A stretch of 38,102 bases of DNA from Paramacrobiotus metropolitanus (Eukaryota; Tardigrada; Eutardigrada; Parachela; Macrobiotidae). The DNA is taken from NCBI RefSeq assembly GCF_019649055.1, contig NW_026570580.1, forward strand, positions 1-38,102, in the 5' to 3' direction. Numbering within the stretch: position 1 is the first letter of the stretch; the number at the start of each line of letters is the position of its first letter. Below are positions 10,930 through 21,470 of this stretch, piece by piece. The notes under the pieces are model-generated. The model saw nothing but the letters and a program-made list of their open reading frames with translations, was not told the origin of the DNA and searched no databases. The position numbers and the translations under genes were made by a program.

Positions 10930-11537
10930 GTCGACGCTCGCTTATCACGATCTACGATCTTCAGTCAAATGCACAATTCTGCACGTCCAGGTACGCTTCT
11001 GAAATCTCACACGAGAAACGAAACCTATGCCCTTTACGTATTTTTCTCAAAATCATACGATGCAGGACAAATTCAGACCACTTTCGTACGAAATGATCAC
11101 AGAGAATTGATAAATATTCATACGATCAGACCTGAGTTCTCGCATACGATCCAGTACACATAAATTACCACAATCATACTGTTTTAATGCCAGTCTTGCA
11201 TACGAGTACCAGACTTCTTCCCAATACGCAGGCCTTTCCGAATAAAATATGCTCGAGATCTTCACGAATATTTCCGCAATAATTTTGGGATAACAGTGCT
11301 TACTCTTACGTGCCAGCTCCTGCTGTTTCCACCGCTTGTAGTCTGCTCAGGAAATACGGTACGCGACTGCGTCTGATCCCGAAGAACACTGATCTGCTGC
11401 TGGTCGCTTTAGTCTGGGAATCCACTGGACATACGCTTCACACTACGATGCTGTATCAAGGTCCAGTCCGCTTCTACGTTAGGTTCCAAAGGAAATTCTT
11501 TACGACTTCAAAGTCCAGACTCCAGAGAGCGCCATAC

Positions 11538-11928
11538 AACGGAAGGCTGATGATGGGCCCCCGTTTACTGTGGGTTGGCTACACGCCGCGCCACGACGCA
11601 CAATAACCGAAAGTGGTGGTCAAAGATGCAGACGTTACACAGTTCAGGGAATTACAGGAATCAGGAAGACGAAAGGTCATTCCGAACGAACGATCGAACG
11701 AACGAAAGAAAGAAAGCTTTCACATCGAAGTTTATTAGCAATTGAAGAAATGCGGGTGGCTGCGAAGCAGCACCGTGCCCGACTGATTTCCGTAAACTCA
11801 TTCTCATCTCCACAGAAGCTAGAAATTCGGAACACAGACCGCCCACAGGCTACCGATTACATCATCGGCTTTATCACCGACCAATCAAATAAAACGTAAT
11901 TATTTGAATTCATAACACTCTTGCTATA
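11538..11928 (-). repeat. 5' LTR of the gag-only retrotransposon
   Basis: Matches 9626-10012 almost base for base. In the element's direction (minus strand) it is the promoter-bearing LTR. The primer-binding-site candidate lies just inside it, at 11521-11534. Confidence 0.8.
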
Positions 11929-12600
11929 GTATGTACTCCACATCCGCGCTTGTCTGGGGCAGTGTCTCGCTATCTACCCTAGTGTCTAGTATCTACCTGG
12001 GTGTTTATCTCTTGCTGTATATCAGACAGAAACGCAATAAATTTTACTTCTAACTGGTGAGCCAGCGTGTGTGATAGACGTCTGTGTGCAGACTGCCAAT
12101 TGTACGCAGCGTGGCTGCTTGTATGAGATTTTGCCAACCGGAGAGCAGATTCTAAATTTTGCGTGTTTGTTTTCCTGAGTTTCCTCTATAGGCTCGCTAG
12201 TCGCTATAATAAGGACTGCATATCTGATATCCTAACCTCCATATCCAACTGCCAAGCCCTTTGTCCTAATATTTTGCGGATATCTGATGGTATGGATATG
12301 GATATTGAAAACATAAATGCGGATATATCCGTGGATGCACCCCATACTGTATCTGTTAATCCAAGGCCATTATGCTGGATATCCACAAGCTTACGCTGTA
12401 GCGTAGCATGAAATCATATCTCGTCTAGCCAGGAGCGCGATTTTGTCCATAGGTGGAGACCGTGGAGCCACAAGCTGGGAAGTGCTGTTTTACGGTGCAG
12501 GAACGACTCTTCAGTGTGGAGAAAGACGTTGACAGGACCGATTTTCCGTCAAAGAGCGCCGTGAAGATAGAGTAAGCGGTCCTACAATAGGGATGTGTGT
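11929..12600. other. Intergenic, with a cluster of GGATAT motifs
   Basis: No supported gene. Between about 12227 and 12385 the words GGATAT, ATATCC and GATATC occur repeatedly, including GCGGATATATCCGTGG and TATGGATATGGATATTG. The cause of this enrichment is unknown; it may be a decayed short repeat. Confidence 0.35.
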
Positions 12601-12639
12601 GGACCGCACCAGCCACCCCAGGTCGCAACAGAAGAGCCA

Positions 12640-13080
12640 AAGGCATCGGCATTCATATCGGCAGTGTTCTACGTCCGAGTAGAAGGGTGTCGGCGGCTGA
12701 GGAGAAAGCAGTACAACTGGGATCGAAACGAATTCCTGGATGTTTTCGTGGTCCGGGACGGAAAATTAGGTAAAATATGGAAATAAATGCCTTTTTGGTC
12801 ATAATGTCTATGGTAAATTCCATTGATACTTTTAACATTTCGACTGCATTAGTTCATGGCAAAAGTTCAACGAGAGCTTTAAAGAGTACCAAAAAAGGCC
12901 GAAGAGCCGCAGTTTCCGGTCCTGTGATATATGTCGTACTCGCAGGAAGTAGATTACCCATTTACAGGAGGAACTGAAAGTAATTTGCTTGTTTGACACA
13001 GAACGTCAGCTGCATGGAAAAGATTCTACGACTACTTTACGAGCACATGCTGAGCTTACATTAATGACGAGGCTGCTTAA
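12640..13080 (+). repeat. Dispersed duplicate also found at 20.4-21.3 kb
   Basis: This stretch aligns with 20430-20605 plus 21045-21280. Shared landmarks are a C-terminal-looking frame ending 'GKI..stop', CATTGATACTTT, TTTCGACTGCAT, AGTTCATGGCAAAA and TCTTACGACT-type words. In both copies the frame before 12786 and 20542 reads R-R-x-Q-Y-N-W-x-R-N-x-F-x-D-V-F-V, so a coding exon end may have been copied. The 20-kb copy is split by extra DNA. Confidence 0.55.
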
Positions 13081-13603
13081 TGCTTTAATAAAGTAACGGT
13101 ATATTTTGACTGCTATTAAGTTTGACGTTGACAATTGTTTACACTTTATTAGGCCCGTTGACACGTTAAGCACGTTGGCAGAGATTTTGATTGTTTTTCC
13201 TGTATTTAAATTTTATCTGTACAGTAGTGTGCTCTCGCTTGCACCTTTTGTATTCTAAGGTTTAATTCTATACTCGCCTATTAAAAGTTCCTGTACTTGA
13301 AGTACTACAAGTATGCACGTTTGCAATGCACCGGTACCAGTACATTTCCGTTCCGGAGCAACCAGTTTGGGTTGCAACTTGTATTCTGTATTATTGTGGT
13401 ACTGTTAACGTGATCGGCTATGGGACTGGCCCTTTGTATTTGCATTATGCAACATCAAATCATTTATCTAATAGCATTCGGCTTCACCCTTGGACGTTGA
13501 TTACGCAAAGCGTAGTCGCGCGCAGCGTCTATCCTACTCTAGTACTCTTTATGTCCTAGGTTTTCCGATGCAGTAAGCCTGAATCTGGGGATGTGATGCG
13601 GCA
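13081..13603. other. Upstream region of the 13.6-kb gene
   Basis: AT-rich, no supported gene. It probably contains the promoter of the gene that starts at 13604. I could not pick out a convincing TATA box. Confidence 0.3.
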
Positions 13604-16600
13604 ATGTGCAGCAACGGTATCCGATCGTTTGATTGCTCAGATTCTTCGTTTCCCTGTGAGATTTATCCTGACACCGGCATCTACCAATGGAACGCGGTAG
13701 ATGTGAAGAATTCCGATGGGCTCCTTGAGCGCGGTCTGGTCATCAACACCCTCCCCCGGGGTCTGCTCGTGGACTTCGGCGTTCCCGGCCGCCGCGCTCA
13801 GTTCGTCGTTCTGAAGAGGGCACAGCACTGTCTGAGTTCCAGACAGCAGCATTTTGCTCCATTTAGCGAGTGGGACGCCGAGTATAAAGGTTGGCAAAAT
13901 AATCCTGTGGTTCCGACCGGCTTTCACGTCCTTGCGCGGACCGCCGCCGATCGCCCGTGGACGTGGTATCCGGCTGTGTTTCTTACGCGGCGCGTCCTAT
14001 GGAATAAATATGCATACGTTCGAATCCAGTTGGGTAAGAGTGTTGTGGCTGTGTTCGTTAGCGCCCAGGTGGTCCGTTTTCAGCCCCGCGATAGGGGCGG
14101 GCACCCAGTTCGGGCGGAGGACTACGTCATACGAGCCTGTGCCCTGCCGCCGGAACATGCAGCAGGACAGCCGTTGGACCCGGCGCTGTGGAATCTGTGG
14201 GTGGAAGGACTGATGTCGCTGCGTGACTGCGCTGCGTATCCGACGTGTATACAAAATGGCACCCTACTGTATCTACAGAACAGCGGTGCGCCCGCAAAAC
14301 CGACGCCAGTATCAGAAGGCGATCTAGTACGGTATATGTGAATAAATACGGTGTATATTCTTATTATTATCATCCAACTGCATGCAGTAGCGCAACTTTA
14401 AATAGGCTGCTGCAGTTGAATAATTTTTTTAAATTATATTTTTCTCTACACGTCTATTTTTTACGGGTTTCGGACTTGCGACGCACAGTTTTGCCGCCTA
14501 AGAGACGTTGTGTTGTAAATAACAGAATCGGCAATGTGAACTGGCCAAAGCGGAGATGACACGGCGGCTACAGGCTGGCTGGACCTTCAGCGGTGATCAA
14601 TGGATACCTCCCGCAAACCAGCCTGAAATTACTGTAAGTACTGATCGCCTGCATTTGTCGTTTTACTAATGTTCACAGCAGGTGCACGCACGCTGTATAA
14701 ACCCGTTCACGATTCCACACAGACTTTATACAGCCTGTGTAGAGCCGTTTACGCATTTAAGGAAAATGTCCCGGTACATGCATAGTGTGGAAAATGCGAT
14801 ATACATATACACTGAAACTTTCGATTACGCGCACTCCGATTCAGTTTTTTTTGTATTTCTATATGTCATTCTAAAGTTAAATGATTTGTATATATTGTTC
14901 TGAAAACCGTTTGCGCGCGCATTCGGTTGCTGAGATATAGCGAAATAAAACGGGCGAGAAGTTTAAACGCATTTTTGTGTACGTACCCAAAATCTGGTTA
15001 TTACCCGCTCTGCTTGAAGCTTCGCTGTAAAAGAATCATGGCCATAAAGTCGAAAGCGAACCAACATCACACTTATAGGATTTTTTTCCGATTGTAAAAT
15101 GAATTTCAAAAATTTTAAAATTCATTTTAAAATTATGGGAAAGCGGTATGAACCTGAAATTGGTTCACTTTCGACTTTATGGCCAGGTGTCTTTTACCGC
15201 AAGGTTTCAAGAAGATCGGGTAATAACCAGACTTCTGGTACGCACCAATGCAATTAAACGTTTAGTTCGCCATATCTGGGCAACCGGATCTCGCGCGCGC
15301 AAACAGTTTTCGTAACAATGTATACAAACCATTTGGCTTTAGAATGACATAAAATTTCACAAAAAAGTGATTCGAAGTGCGCGAAAGCGAACGTTTTAGT
15401 GTATGTATCCCATTTTGGATACCACGTACCGGGCCATTTACCTTAAGGGGAGCGACCCGGTACATAAATGGCACCAAGGTCGTGCAGTGCTGTGGAAGCC
15501 TTTTGTGCGCGCAACATCTGGTTGGGGAGTTATGGCTGTAAGAAAATTCCAAAAAGTTTAAATGCTACAGGTGTACCAAAGGTCTTATTATGAACCGATT
15601 TCCTTTCAGTTTTGCATGTAAACGCACGTACTCTATGTGGATGAAGATCATTTTTACGCGTAACAAGGGATGATCTAGTCTTTTCCTGCCATTTAAAATA
15701 ATGTTTAAAGGTTATTTTAGAATTTGAAAAATATTATGCTACTCTGGTTCAGTAGCATAATATACTTACGTGGTTTTCATACTTACGTGCATTTATGTAC
15801 AGAATTTAAAGGAGATCGGTCCATAATGAGAAACTGGGATTCGTATACCTACGCGAAAGCGAAAGTTTTCGCGATGCGGTACACGAATTTTGTATTTAAT
15901 GTGCCGGGTCAGTTCCCAAAATCATTAAAAGCCTTTTACAATTTACGCGGCCCATAGTGCACCATAAATGAACGAATGCAGGCTAGCAGTAAAGAACGTT
16001 TTCACAGCGTCGCCCTCCGGTTCAGCATTCCCATCGAATGGCCGCCGCTATCCCACCAGAACGCTTGCGAGAGATTCTCTCCTGTTTTGGTACGAACGAG
16101 CGGCCGTTGTACCGCCGCGTCAGTCCGCTTTGGGACGCGATCATAAAGCAGGATGCCACGCACCAGCGCCTGACGCTCACCTTTGACCAGGCGGGAACAG
16201 CAGGCTGCTCCGTGGGCATGGGCATTATCAAGTATTTAACCGCCGCCACGGAGGTGGTCGTCATTACTAACGCCAGACAAAGCGTAACGCTGCAGGAACT
16301 CGGTGATTCCTTGCGCTTGATCAGCGCTGTGTACCAGCAGCGCGGTAACCGCCTGAGAAAGTTGCAAGTATGTACGGTACCGAAAATATTTATTTAGAAC
16401 CATTAGACAAACCTTTGGCGAATTTCACATTATAATAAAGTAAATGAACCATTGTATCTTGGTCAGTTTTTAATGAGATAATTTGTAAACAGTAAAACTT
16501 ATCGAATAGGACAGTGCGTATCGGGGTCCTTAGGCAGTAAAGGGCAGGCTAATAACCTTTCTTCCTGAAACTCTTCTGTAGAACACTAGAAAGCCCGGAA

Positions 16601-17219
16601 CTTGCTTTAACAGGTAGTCGTCAACCGCTGCCGCTGGGAACTAGGTGATGACCGCCTGCCAACGGAAATAAGGCTCTTAGCCAAAACGTGGGGCGATGGA
16701 CGGGCCGCCGTGGAGCGCCTTGTCTGGCGCAACTGCCGCTTCTGCGGTATCGGCGATGAGCATAACGAGGTCGTTGTGGCCAATGACGCCACCACCTTTC
16801 GCTATACGTCGTGGAATATGCGGATGGATTTCTACGCACTGCTGGAGCGGCATTTATTGTGGATCGAACACCGAATTCCGCTGAATATCACCGGGCTGGG
16901 ACGCTGGGTTGCGGAGGAAGCGCGGTTGAATGAAACATCAGACAACTGTGCCACCATTAAGCGGGTAGGGCTATTGTTAATTTCGAAATTAATCCAGATG
17001 ACTGTTCTTTGCTGATAACTGTAGTTACTGGAGACCTATCAGTGCAACGATCCCCGCCCAACAAACCGCTACCGTCGGAAGGGTGGCTGGACAGGGGAGG
17101 ATCTGCGGCGATTAGACATAAGGACATTGTCAACGCTGACGCAGTGGGTACTGCACTTAACCATGTTGTCGCGAGCACAGTTGAATCTGCGGCCATTTCA
17201 TCGGCGACCTGTCGTCTGA
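13604..17219 (+). CDS. Five-exon gene, novel domain plus F-box-like half
   Basis: Exon 1 runs from ATG 13604 to a donor at 14309 or 14327 (both phase 0; if unspliced the frame stops at 14341). Further exons are 14526-14633 (AATAACAG acceptor, GTAAGT donor), 16008-16367 (TTTTCACAG, GTATGT), 16614-16964 (TTTAACAG, GTAGGG) and 17043-17219 (TATCAG, stop TGA). All internal phases are 0, giving about 570 residues. Exon 1 encodes an unrecognised domain ('EIYPDTGIYQWNAVDV', 'GLLVDFGVPGR', 'RTAADRPWTWYPAVFL', 'VVRFQPRDRG') whose beta-rich pattern recalls Tudor/agenet-like folds; this is inference. Exon 3 begins with 'IPPERLREILSCF...YRRVSPLWDAII', typical of F-box motifs that recruit substrates to SCF ubiquitin ligases. 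Exons 4-5 have Leu/Trp patterns ('AVERLVWRNCRF', 'LRRLDIRTLSTLTQWVL'). Exon 1 could instead be a separate gene of 245 residues with AATAAA at its stop. Confidence 0.6.
14757..15446. mobile_element. Large foldback element (two ~340-bp arms)
   Basis: The outer ends CCTTAA / GGTACCGGG pair, and inverted similarity continues almost to the centre at about 15110. Matching blocks include CATTCTAAAG/CTTTAGAATG, ACCGTTTGCGCGCGC/GCGCGCGCAAAC, GGTTATTACCCG/CGGGTAATAACC and ATGGCCATAAAGTCGAAAG/CTTTCGACTTTATGGCC. There is no coding capacity. Structure and sequence words are shared with the element at 6587-6940. Confidence 0.75.
15495..15900. mobile_element. Second foldback element of the same family
   Basis: It begins TTGTGCGCGCAAC and runs parallel to the left arm of the 6.6-kb element (shared blocks: TGTAAGAAA-TTCCA, GTTTAAATGC, GTCTTATTAT). 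Inverted pairing is clear between GTCTTATTATGAACCGAT (about 15584) and its complement near 15810-15832. A perfect central hairpin (TATTATGCTACT / AGTAGCATAATA, about 15731-15760) marks the middle. Confidence 0.55.
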
Positions 17220-18690
17220 TTCATCGAATGACTGCCGAGGGGCATGTGGTTGTACAGAGTACTTGTTGTTAGCACATAATTTCAAACCAAAAATCGGTGA
17301 CAACAAACAGCGCAGCCGGAGTCGCGCTGGGTTGCCAGCATCGGTCATAACCGTTTGGTTTATGGTAAACGAAGTCGCCTGGTACATGGGACGAAGATCG
17401 GGTATATGCACCGGATATTTCACGCACCTGCAGTTAATTTTTTCATCGTCGGTCTTTCTGTACATTGGCTTTCTTTGAAACCTTCAACAAAGTTACTAGT
17501 TATGTCTCGAGTATAAAAAGCGCACTGCCTGAGCAACGAAAATATTCGTTTAGGTGTTTGCGCCTCACTACAAAATCGCAACCGTAAATATCAGATCGTT
17601 AACATTGGGCTTATTAGATGGATCTTAGAAAGCCTACCTTGATCTATTAGATGATAACAGTTGCACCTTTTTCGTTTGCCTGACAAGTGCGGCCACTCGA
17701 ATATCGGCGTTTCACTAGGTCCTCGAATGCCACCAGGGTTACACGTAGAATGTTTACAGTTTCCGCAGAACCTAAGAAGACCTGCTAGTAACAATCCCGG
17801 GGAAATTTCCACGCAAATTCGAACTTAAGCACTCGCACCACTGATTACAGTCCAACCTCAAAATGCTACAGATTGGCTCCATTTTTCTGACCGTGATAAT
17901 GTCCACCAGTGTGGCAAGTTGAACTGGCAACGATGCCTCCTTTAACTCAACCATGGTCGAACTTGGAACACATCCCGGAGCCGAAAAACGGTTTGTGTTT
18001 CCACATGTGTTTTTCTGCTTTACAGTACATATCACTACTCCGTGAGAAATTTGTAGAAACGCAATATCGCCGGTGCACACTGACCAAATTGAACGTTATC
18101 TTATTATGTACTGATGTACTACTAAATTTTTATGTACGATATGTTTTGAACGATGAATGACTACTTTCATTTGCCTCAGGATGCGGTAGCTGGATATACG
18201 TAGGCAAGAGCACGTCAGGTTATTTAAGTTCACCGAATTATCTCAATGCATAACCACATTCTCTGGCATCAGAATGCCGTGTGCGCCTGTGCGGAATATT
18301 GAATCTGCTGAACGTTGTGCCAAGGTGGATGTATCCCTTATTCACCTTGGTTGTGCCATACAGTCTGTACATGGTTTAACAACGCCGCTAGACGTTTAAC
18401 AACGGTTTAACAACGCCGCTAGCTGCCGTTTACGCAAGCAACAGGTTTCGTCCTAATTCTGAGTCAACATTCGAGCGCAATAGTTGCACAACGATTTATT
18501 TGAATAGTCTCCACAAAAGACGGTGGCCAGATGGCAAGCCCAAGTTCCATCACTCATAAAGCTAATGGCAACAAACTGAATAAAGCAAGTAGAAAGTGCT
18601 TATAAAACCAGATAATGAGGAACCGCGGCATCACATTTACAATACACAACGTGCGTACAGTGAGGAGACCTAAGAACACCTGTCATTTGT
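17220..18690. other. Intergenic; TATA box, CUB-like scrap, short tandem repeat
   Basis: No intact gene. A plus-strand TATA-like box (TATAAAAAGCGC, about 17512) has no obvious downstream frame. After a CATTTGCCTCAG acceptor at 18179 a short frame reads 'SGYLSSPNYLN', resembling the start of a CUB domain, then stops. GGTTTAACAACGCCGCTAG occurs twice (about 18373 and 18404). Confidence 0.35.
18495..18500 (-). terminator. Polyadenylation signal of secreted gene copy 1
   Basis: AATAAA on the minus strand (TTCAAATAAATCG), about 190 nt beyond the stop codon of the secreted protein gene. The second copy has AAAATAAAATC at the equivalent place, about 22830. Confidence 0.5.
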
Positions 18691-19143
18691 TTAACCGAGG
18701 ACATTTGCAGCCAAGCAGGTATTGCAGACGGAGATGGGTGGGCAGATGTTGGCGTTGATGGGCGCTTGCACACCGGCTCCGTTGAGGGCGTTGATCGGCA
18801 CCAGACTGAGGAGCCCGCCGCCACCGCTGTTGCCGCCGCTGACCACCTGGGTGTTCCAGTTACCGTTGTTCTGGCATTGTGCCATACCTGTAAGCCGGGA
18901 AGCAATCCAGATTAATTATTTTTGAACGGTGATCGTGACAACAAATAACATTATTGTTTACGTGTTAATAGAAAGGGACGTCGTTAGTATGTTTACGATT
19001 AGAAAACGCCGATGACACTTACCGCACATGGCGTGCTGTTCGGCCGTGCAGCCGGCCGAGCCACCGGTCATTTGTCGGCGTACACGCAGGACGTTGGCGC
19101 TGGCACAGGCCACCAGGAGAAGGGTCATCAGGATGCACTTCAT
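18691..19143 (-). CDS. Small secreted Cys-containing protein, copy 1
   Basis: Two exons on the minus strand, 19143-19023 and 18887-18691, joined through a 135-nt intron (TGCG|GTAAGT ... TTACAG|GT) with matching phase 1. The product is 105 residues. A clear signal peptide (MKCILMTLLLVACASA) is followed by a short dibasic stretch (RVRRQ), which could be a processing site, then a mature part with eight Cys ('GCTAEQHAMCGMAQCQNN', a Gly/Ser loop, and a C-terminal 'CPPISVCNTCLAA'). The central region is Gly-rich and hydrophobic. The family is unknown to me; structural, defence and cuticle roles are all possible. A TATA box lies 100 nt upstream of the ATG. An almost identical copy lies 4.3 kb away, so the gene was recently duplicated. 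Confidence 0.8.
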
Positions 19144-19243
19144 GGTTGCGGATAACAGAAAAGAAAAGACGCTTACTTTGCGAAGAAAACAGATTTTGAA
19201 GAAAGTAGTTGACTGCTCTAAAAGCTGATGAGAGCCTCGGCGG

Positions 19244-19250
19244 TTTTATA
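19244..19250 (-). promoter_or_regulatory. TATA box of secreted gene copy 1
   Basis: TATAAAA in the context TATAAAACCGCCGAGG on the minus strand, about 100 nt before the ATG. The same box and flanks are kept in copy 2 (23566-23572), while neighbouring bases have changed. Confidence 0.65.
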
Positions 19251-19478
19251 CTGACGGAACCGGCGCCGGTGTTGGTGCGACGCTATTCTGGGGATGTGCC
19301 AGCGCATGTGTTCCGTCAGTCGTTTGCGCGAAATAACGAGGCGGCTCTCGGAAAAATGCTGCTGTTGACTGCTGGCACCGGCGTGTTCCGCCTTTTGCTT
19401 GGGTACCGTCGTAACAGCGACGCTGTGCGTTCTGCTTGTATATAGTACCAGCTGCTTGAGTATCATGAGCAGCGCCCG

Positions 19479-19497
19479 CGGCTGGGTTTGTGCCCAC
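19479..19497. promoter_or_regulatory. Half-site CGGCTGGGTTTGTGCCCAC upstream of copy 1
   Basis: A 19-bp word located about 235 bp upstream of the copy 1 TATA box. It recurs at 23800-23818 (same position relative to copy 2) and forms the left half of the palindromes at 20104 and 24066. The regulatory role is inference from its position and conservation. Confidence 0.35.
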
Positions 19498-20103
19498 TTA
19501 ACTGCGCGCTGATGATCAAGCGGTTTACCAAAACTAATATTACGAAGAGTCAGACATCTTTCTCTGTTGGCTGGTATACGGCCAGTGCAGCGCACCATGG
19601 TGCATAAGCTATGATTCATAGAGATAAGAACGGGTATGTTAAAAAAACGGAGCTCTGCAGCGCGGTATCTCGAATACGTGCGGTATAGTTGTTTTGACCA
19701 TTCAGAGCATAGATAAGCTCCGGATCGTGATGACACACGTTACCAGTCGTTTCTACTGCGCATAATGCACAAAAAACCTACATAGGCGTTGGAAGATACC
19801 CGAATGTCTGAATCTGAGCATTCTTGTTAGTAAAATTCTGCATGCTTACAGTATGCATCAGTCTACAGATGAAATAATACTGCAGCCGCTAAATAAAATG
19901 GCACCACTTGTAGATCCGGCCGCTGCCTGCTCCCTGCCGGACATCGCAGACGTTGCGTAAAACATCGAGCACCTTGTGTTGTAGTTTTCCGTACACCAGA
20001 CTCTGTGGTGCCATTTCCTCTAGCTGCTACTGAGTACCATGTATTACCAGCATACGAGGTATGGGTATCCGGTGCCTCCATGTGTATCATGTGCAAAGGC
20101 CAG

Positions 20104-20142
20104 CGGCTGGGATTGTGCCCACAGTGGGCACAGACCCAGCCG
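20104..20142. promoter_or_regulatory. 39-bp palindrome (operator-like)
   Basis: The centre is GTGCCCACAGTGGGCAC, with outer arms CGGCTGGG and CCCAGCCG; 17 of 19 base pairs are complementary around base 20123. It lies about 0.86 kb upstream of secreted gene copy 1. The copy at 24066-24100 keeps the core but lost symmetry in the right arm. Confidence 0.5.
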
Positions 20143-20429
20143 AGGCGGATCATTTGTGCAACTGTTTCGCATACTCGTACGATGGAGAAATTAGTTGTTT
20201 ACCGTGGGGAAAGCCAGAACAATAGACCAGCTGAGCGAAACATCAACTGCTGATGCACACGTTTGCCGCGAATCAGCCGCAGGCAGGTGTCTCGCTTGAG
20301 CCGTTGAGCGTGACTGTGCATGGCCGTATTAGGCCTGATCATACTGGAGAAATCATTCACCCAATAGATGTGCACTGGTCGGGGCAGTGCCACGGTCGCT
20401 AACTCAGATGTGTTGCCCTATCTACGGGT

Positions 20430-21280
20430 AGACCGTAGAAGGGATGTCTACTGGTTTAGGAGAAGGCAGTATAATTGGCATCGAAACGGATTCATTGACG
20501 TTTTCGTCCATTGGGACAGAAAATCAGGCAAAATACGGTATTAAATGCCTGATAATTCTTTGTTATGATAAAATCCATTGATACTTTAACAGCCATTTCG
20601 ACTGCATGGCAACAGCTATGGCATGATAACTGTATTTAGGATAAGAAATGGCTGTTATCACCACCGTGTCGGTGGCACCACCTTTGGCTGTTTCACCCCC
20701 TTTTTTATCACATCCTGATTATTCGCACCCCTTTTTCTAATTAAGTTTTGAAACCACCTTCAGCAATTTTTTACACCTCTGTGTAGCGCCACATTTTGAC
20801 TGTTCCACCACTCATTATACGTCCATACTTTGAATAGGAATACGGAAATTTTTTTATAGACCTTAGAAAACGGAATATTGATAATATTACATTAAAAGTT
20901 GAAGCCTTTAAAATGCCGGTAGCACTGCCGCGCAGCGTCGGCATTATATAGTACAAGCACACACTTGACGGCATCGAATCATGAGGAGCGCCTGGTGCAG
21001 AAACCAGCACAACTGAAAATGCACCAGAAAGCGCCGAACTACCGGTACTTTTCAGTTCATGGCAAAATTTTAAAGAAAGCTTAAAAAAATACCAAAAAAT
21101 CAGAGGCCCCCATTTTCCGGCACTCTGAAGTAAGAAATACACCGCAAGAAGTACTGTAGATGCCTTGTATTTAGAAATAACAGAAGAGAAGATGCCTAAT
21201 TAACACGCAATGTCAGCAACTGCGTTAATATGATCTTACGACTTCTGTACGACTACATGTTGAGCCTAAACATTTCAGGG
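20430..21280 (+). repeat. Second copy of the 12.6-kb repeat, interrupted
   Basis: 20430-20605 and 21045-21280 align with consecutive parts of 12640-13080. The roughly 440 bp between them are absent from the 12.6-kb copy and look like an insertion, carrying a CACC-rich array. Confidence 0.5.
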
Positions 21281-21470
21281 ACGAGGAAGTTGCACGAATA
21301 CTGGCTGTTTTGCAAATACGGGGCGATAACGATAAAACGGGTTTGAAAGAGGTGGCAGTAGTCGAAAAGTGGTGGTGGAATTCAGTTTAAAAAGGAAGTG
21401 GGTGTGCAAAATGCGGTAAAAGGTGCTGAGAGCATCCAAGTGGTGGTGCGAGGTTGTGGCAAACAGCAAT
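20660..21470. repeat. Inverted CACC-rich subterminal arrays
   Basis: From 20660 to 20790 the plus strand has CACC-type words every 15-25 bp (CACCACCTTTGGCTG, CACCCCCTTTTTT, CACCCCTTTTTC, ACCACCTTC, CACCTCTG). From 21470 back to 21320 the minus strand shows the same series (CACCACCACTTGG, CACCTTTTACCG, CACCCACTTCC, CACCACCACTTTTC, CCACCTCTTTC). Such inverted subterminal repeats are typical of DNA transposon ends, but the ends themselves were not found. Confidence 0.4.

Larger units (their letters stand above)
9626..11928 (-). mobile_element. Gag-only LTR retrotransposon (non-autonomous)
   Basis: Two near-identical LTRs of about 390 bp flank only about 1.5 kb of internal sequence, with a minus-strand gag-like frame and no reverse transcriptase or integrase. 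A possible tRNA primer-binding site (TGGCGCTCTCTGGA on the minus strand, 11521-11534) lies three bases inside the upstream LTR. The high similarity of the LTRs indicates a recent insertion, which must have been mobilised by enzymes from another element. I could not define a target-site duplication with certainty, because TATA occurs at both edges. Confidence 0.75.
14634..16007 (+). other. Predicted intron 2 holding foldback elements
   Basis: GTAAGT donor and CGTTTTCACAG acceptor in phase 0. At about 1.37 kb it is by far the longest intron in this gene. Most of its length consists of two foldback repeats. Confidence 0.5.
17200..20400. repeat. Segmental duplication, left copy
   Basis: This copy corresponds to about 21880-24400. 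Anchors, in the same order, are AGAGTACTTGTTGTTAGCAC, GGGACGAAGATCGGGTA, AGTCTCCACAAAAGACG, the whole secreted-protein gene, CCGCGGCTGGGTTTGTGCCC and CAGTGGGCAC. Similarity is near-identical over the secreted gene and lower elsewhere, with indels. The left edge begins at the very end of the five-exon gene, whose last codons resemble the sequence near 21890. Confidence 0.7.

Noticed and set aside
19218-19736. 172-codon minus-strand open frame upstream of secreted gene copy 1
   Set aside because: It includes the TATA region of the secreted gene, has no domain, and the equivalent stretch in the duplicate (23540-23970) is broken into different frames.
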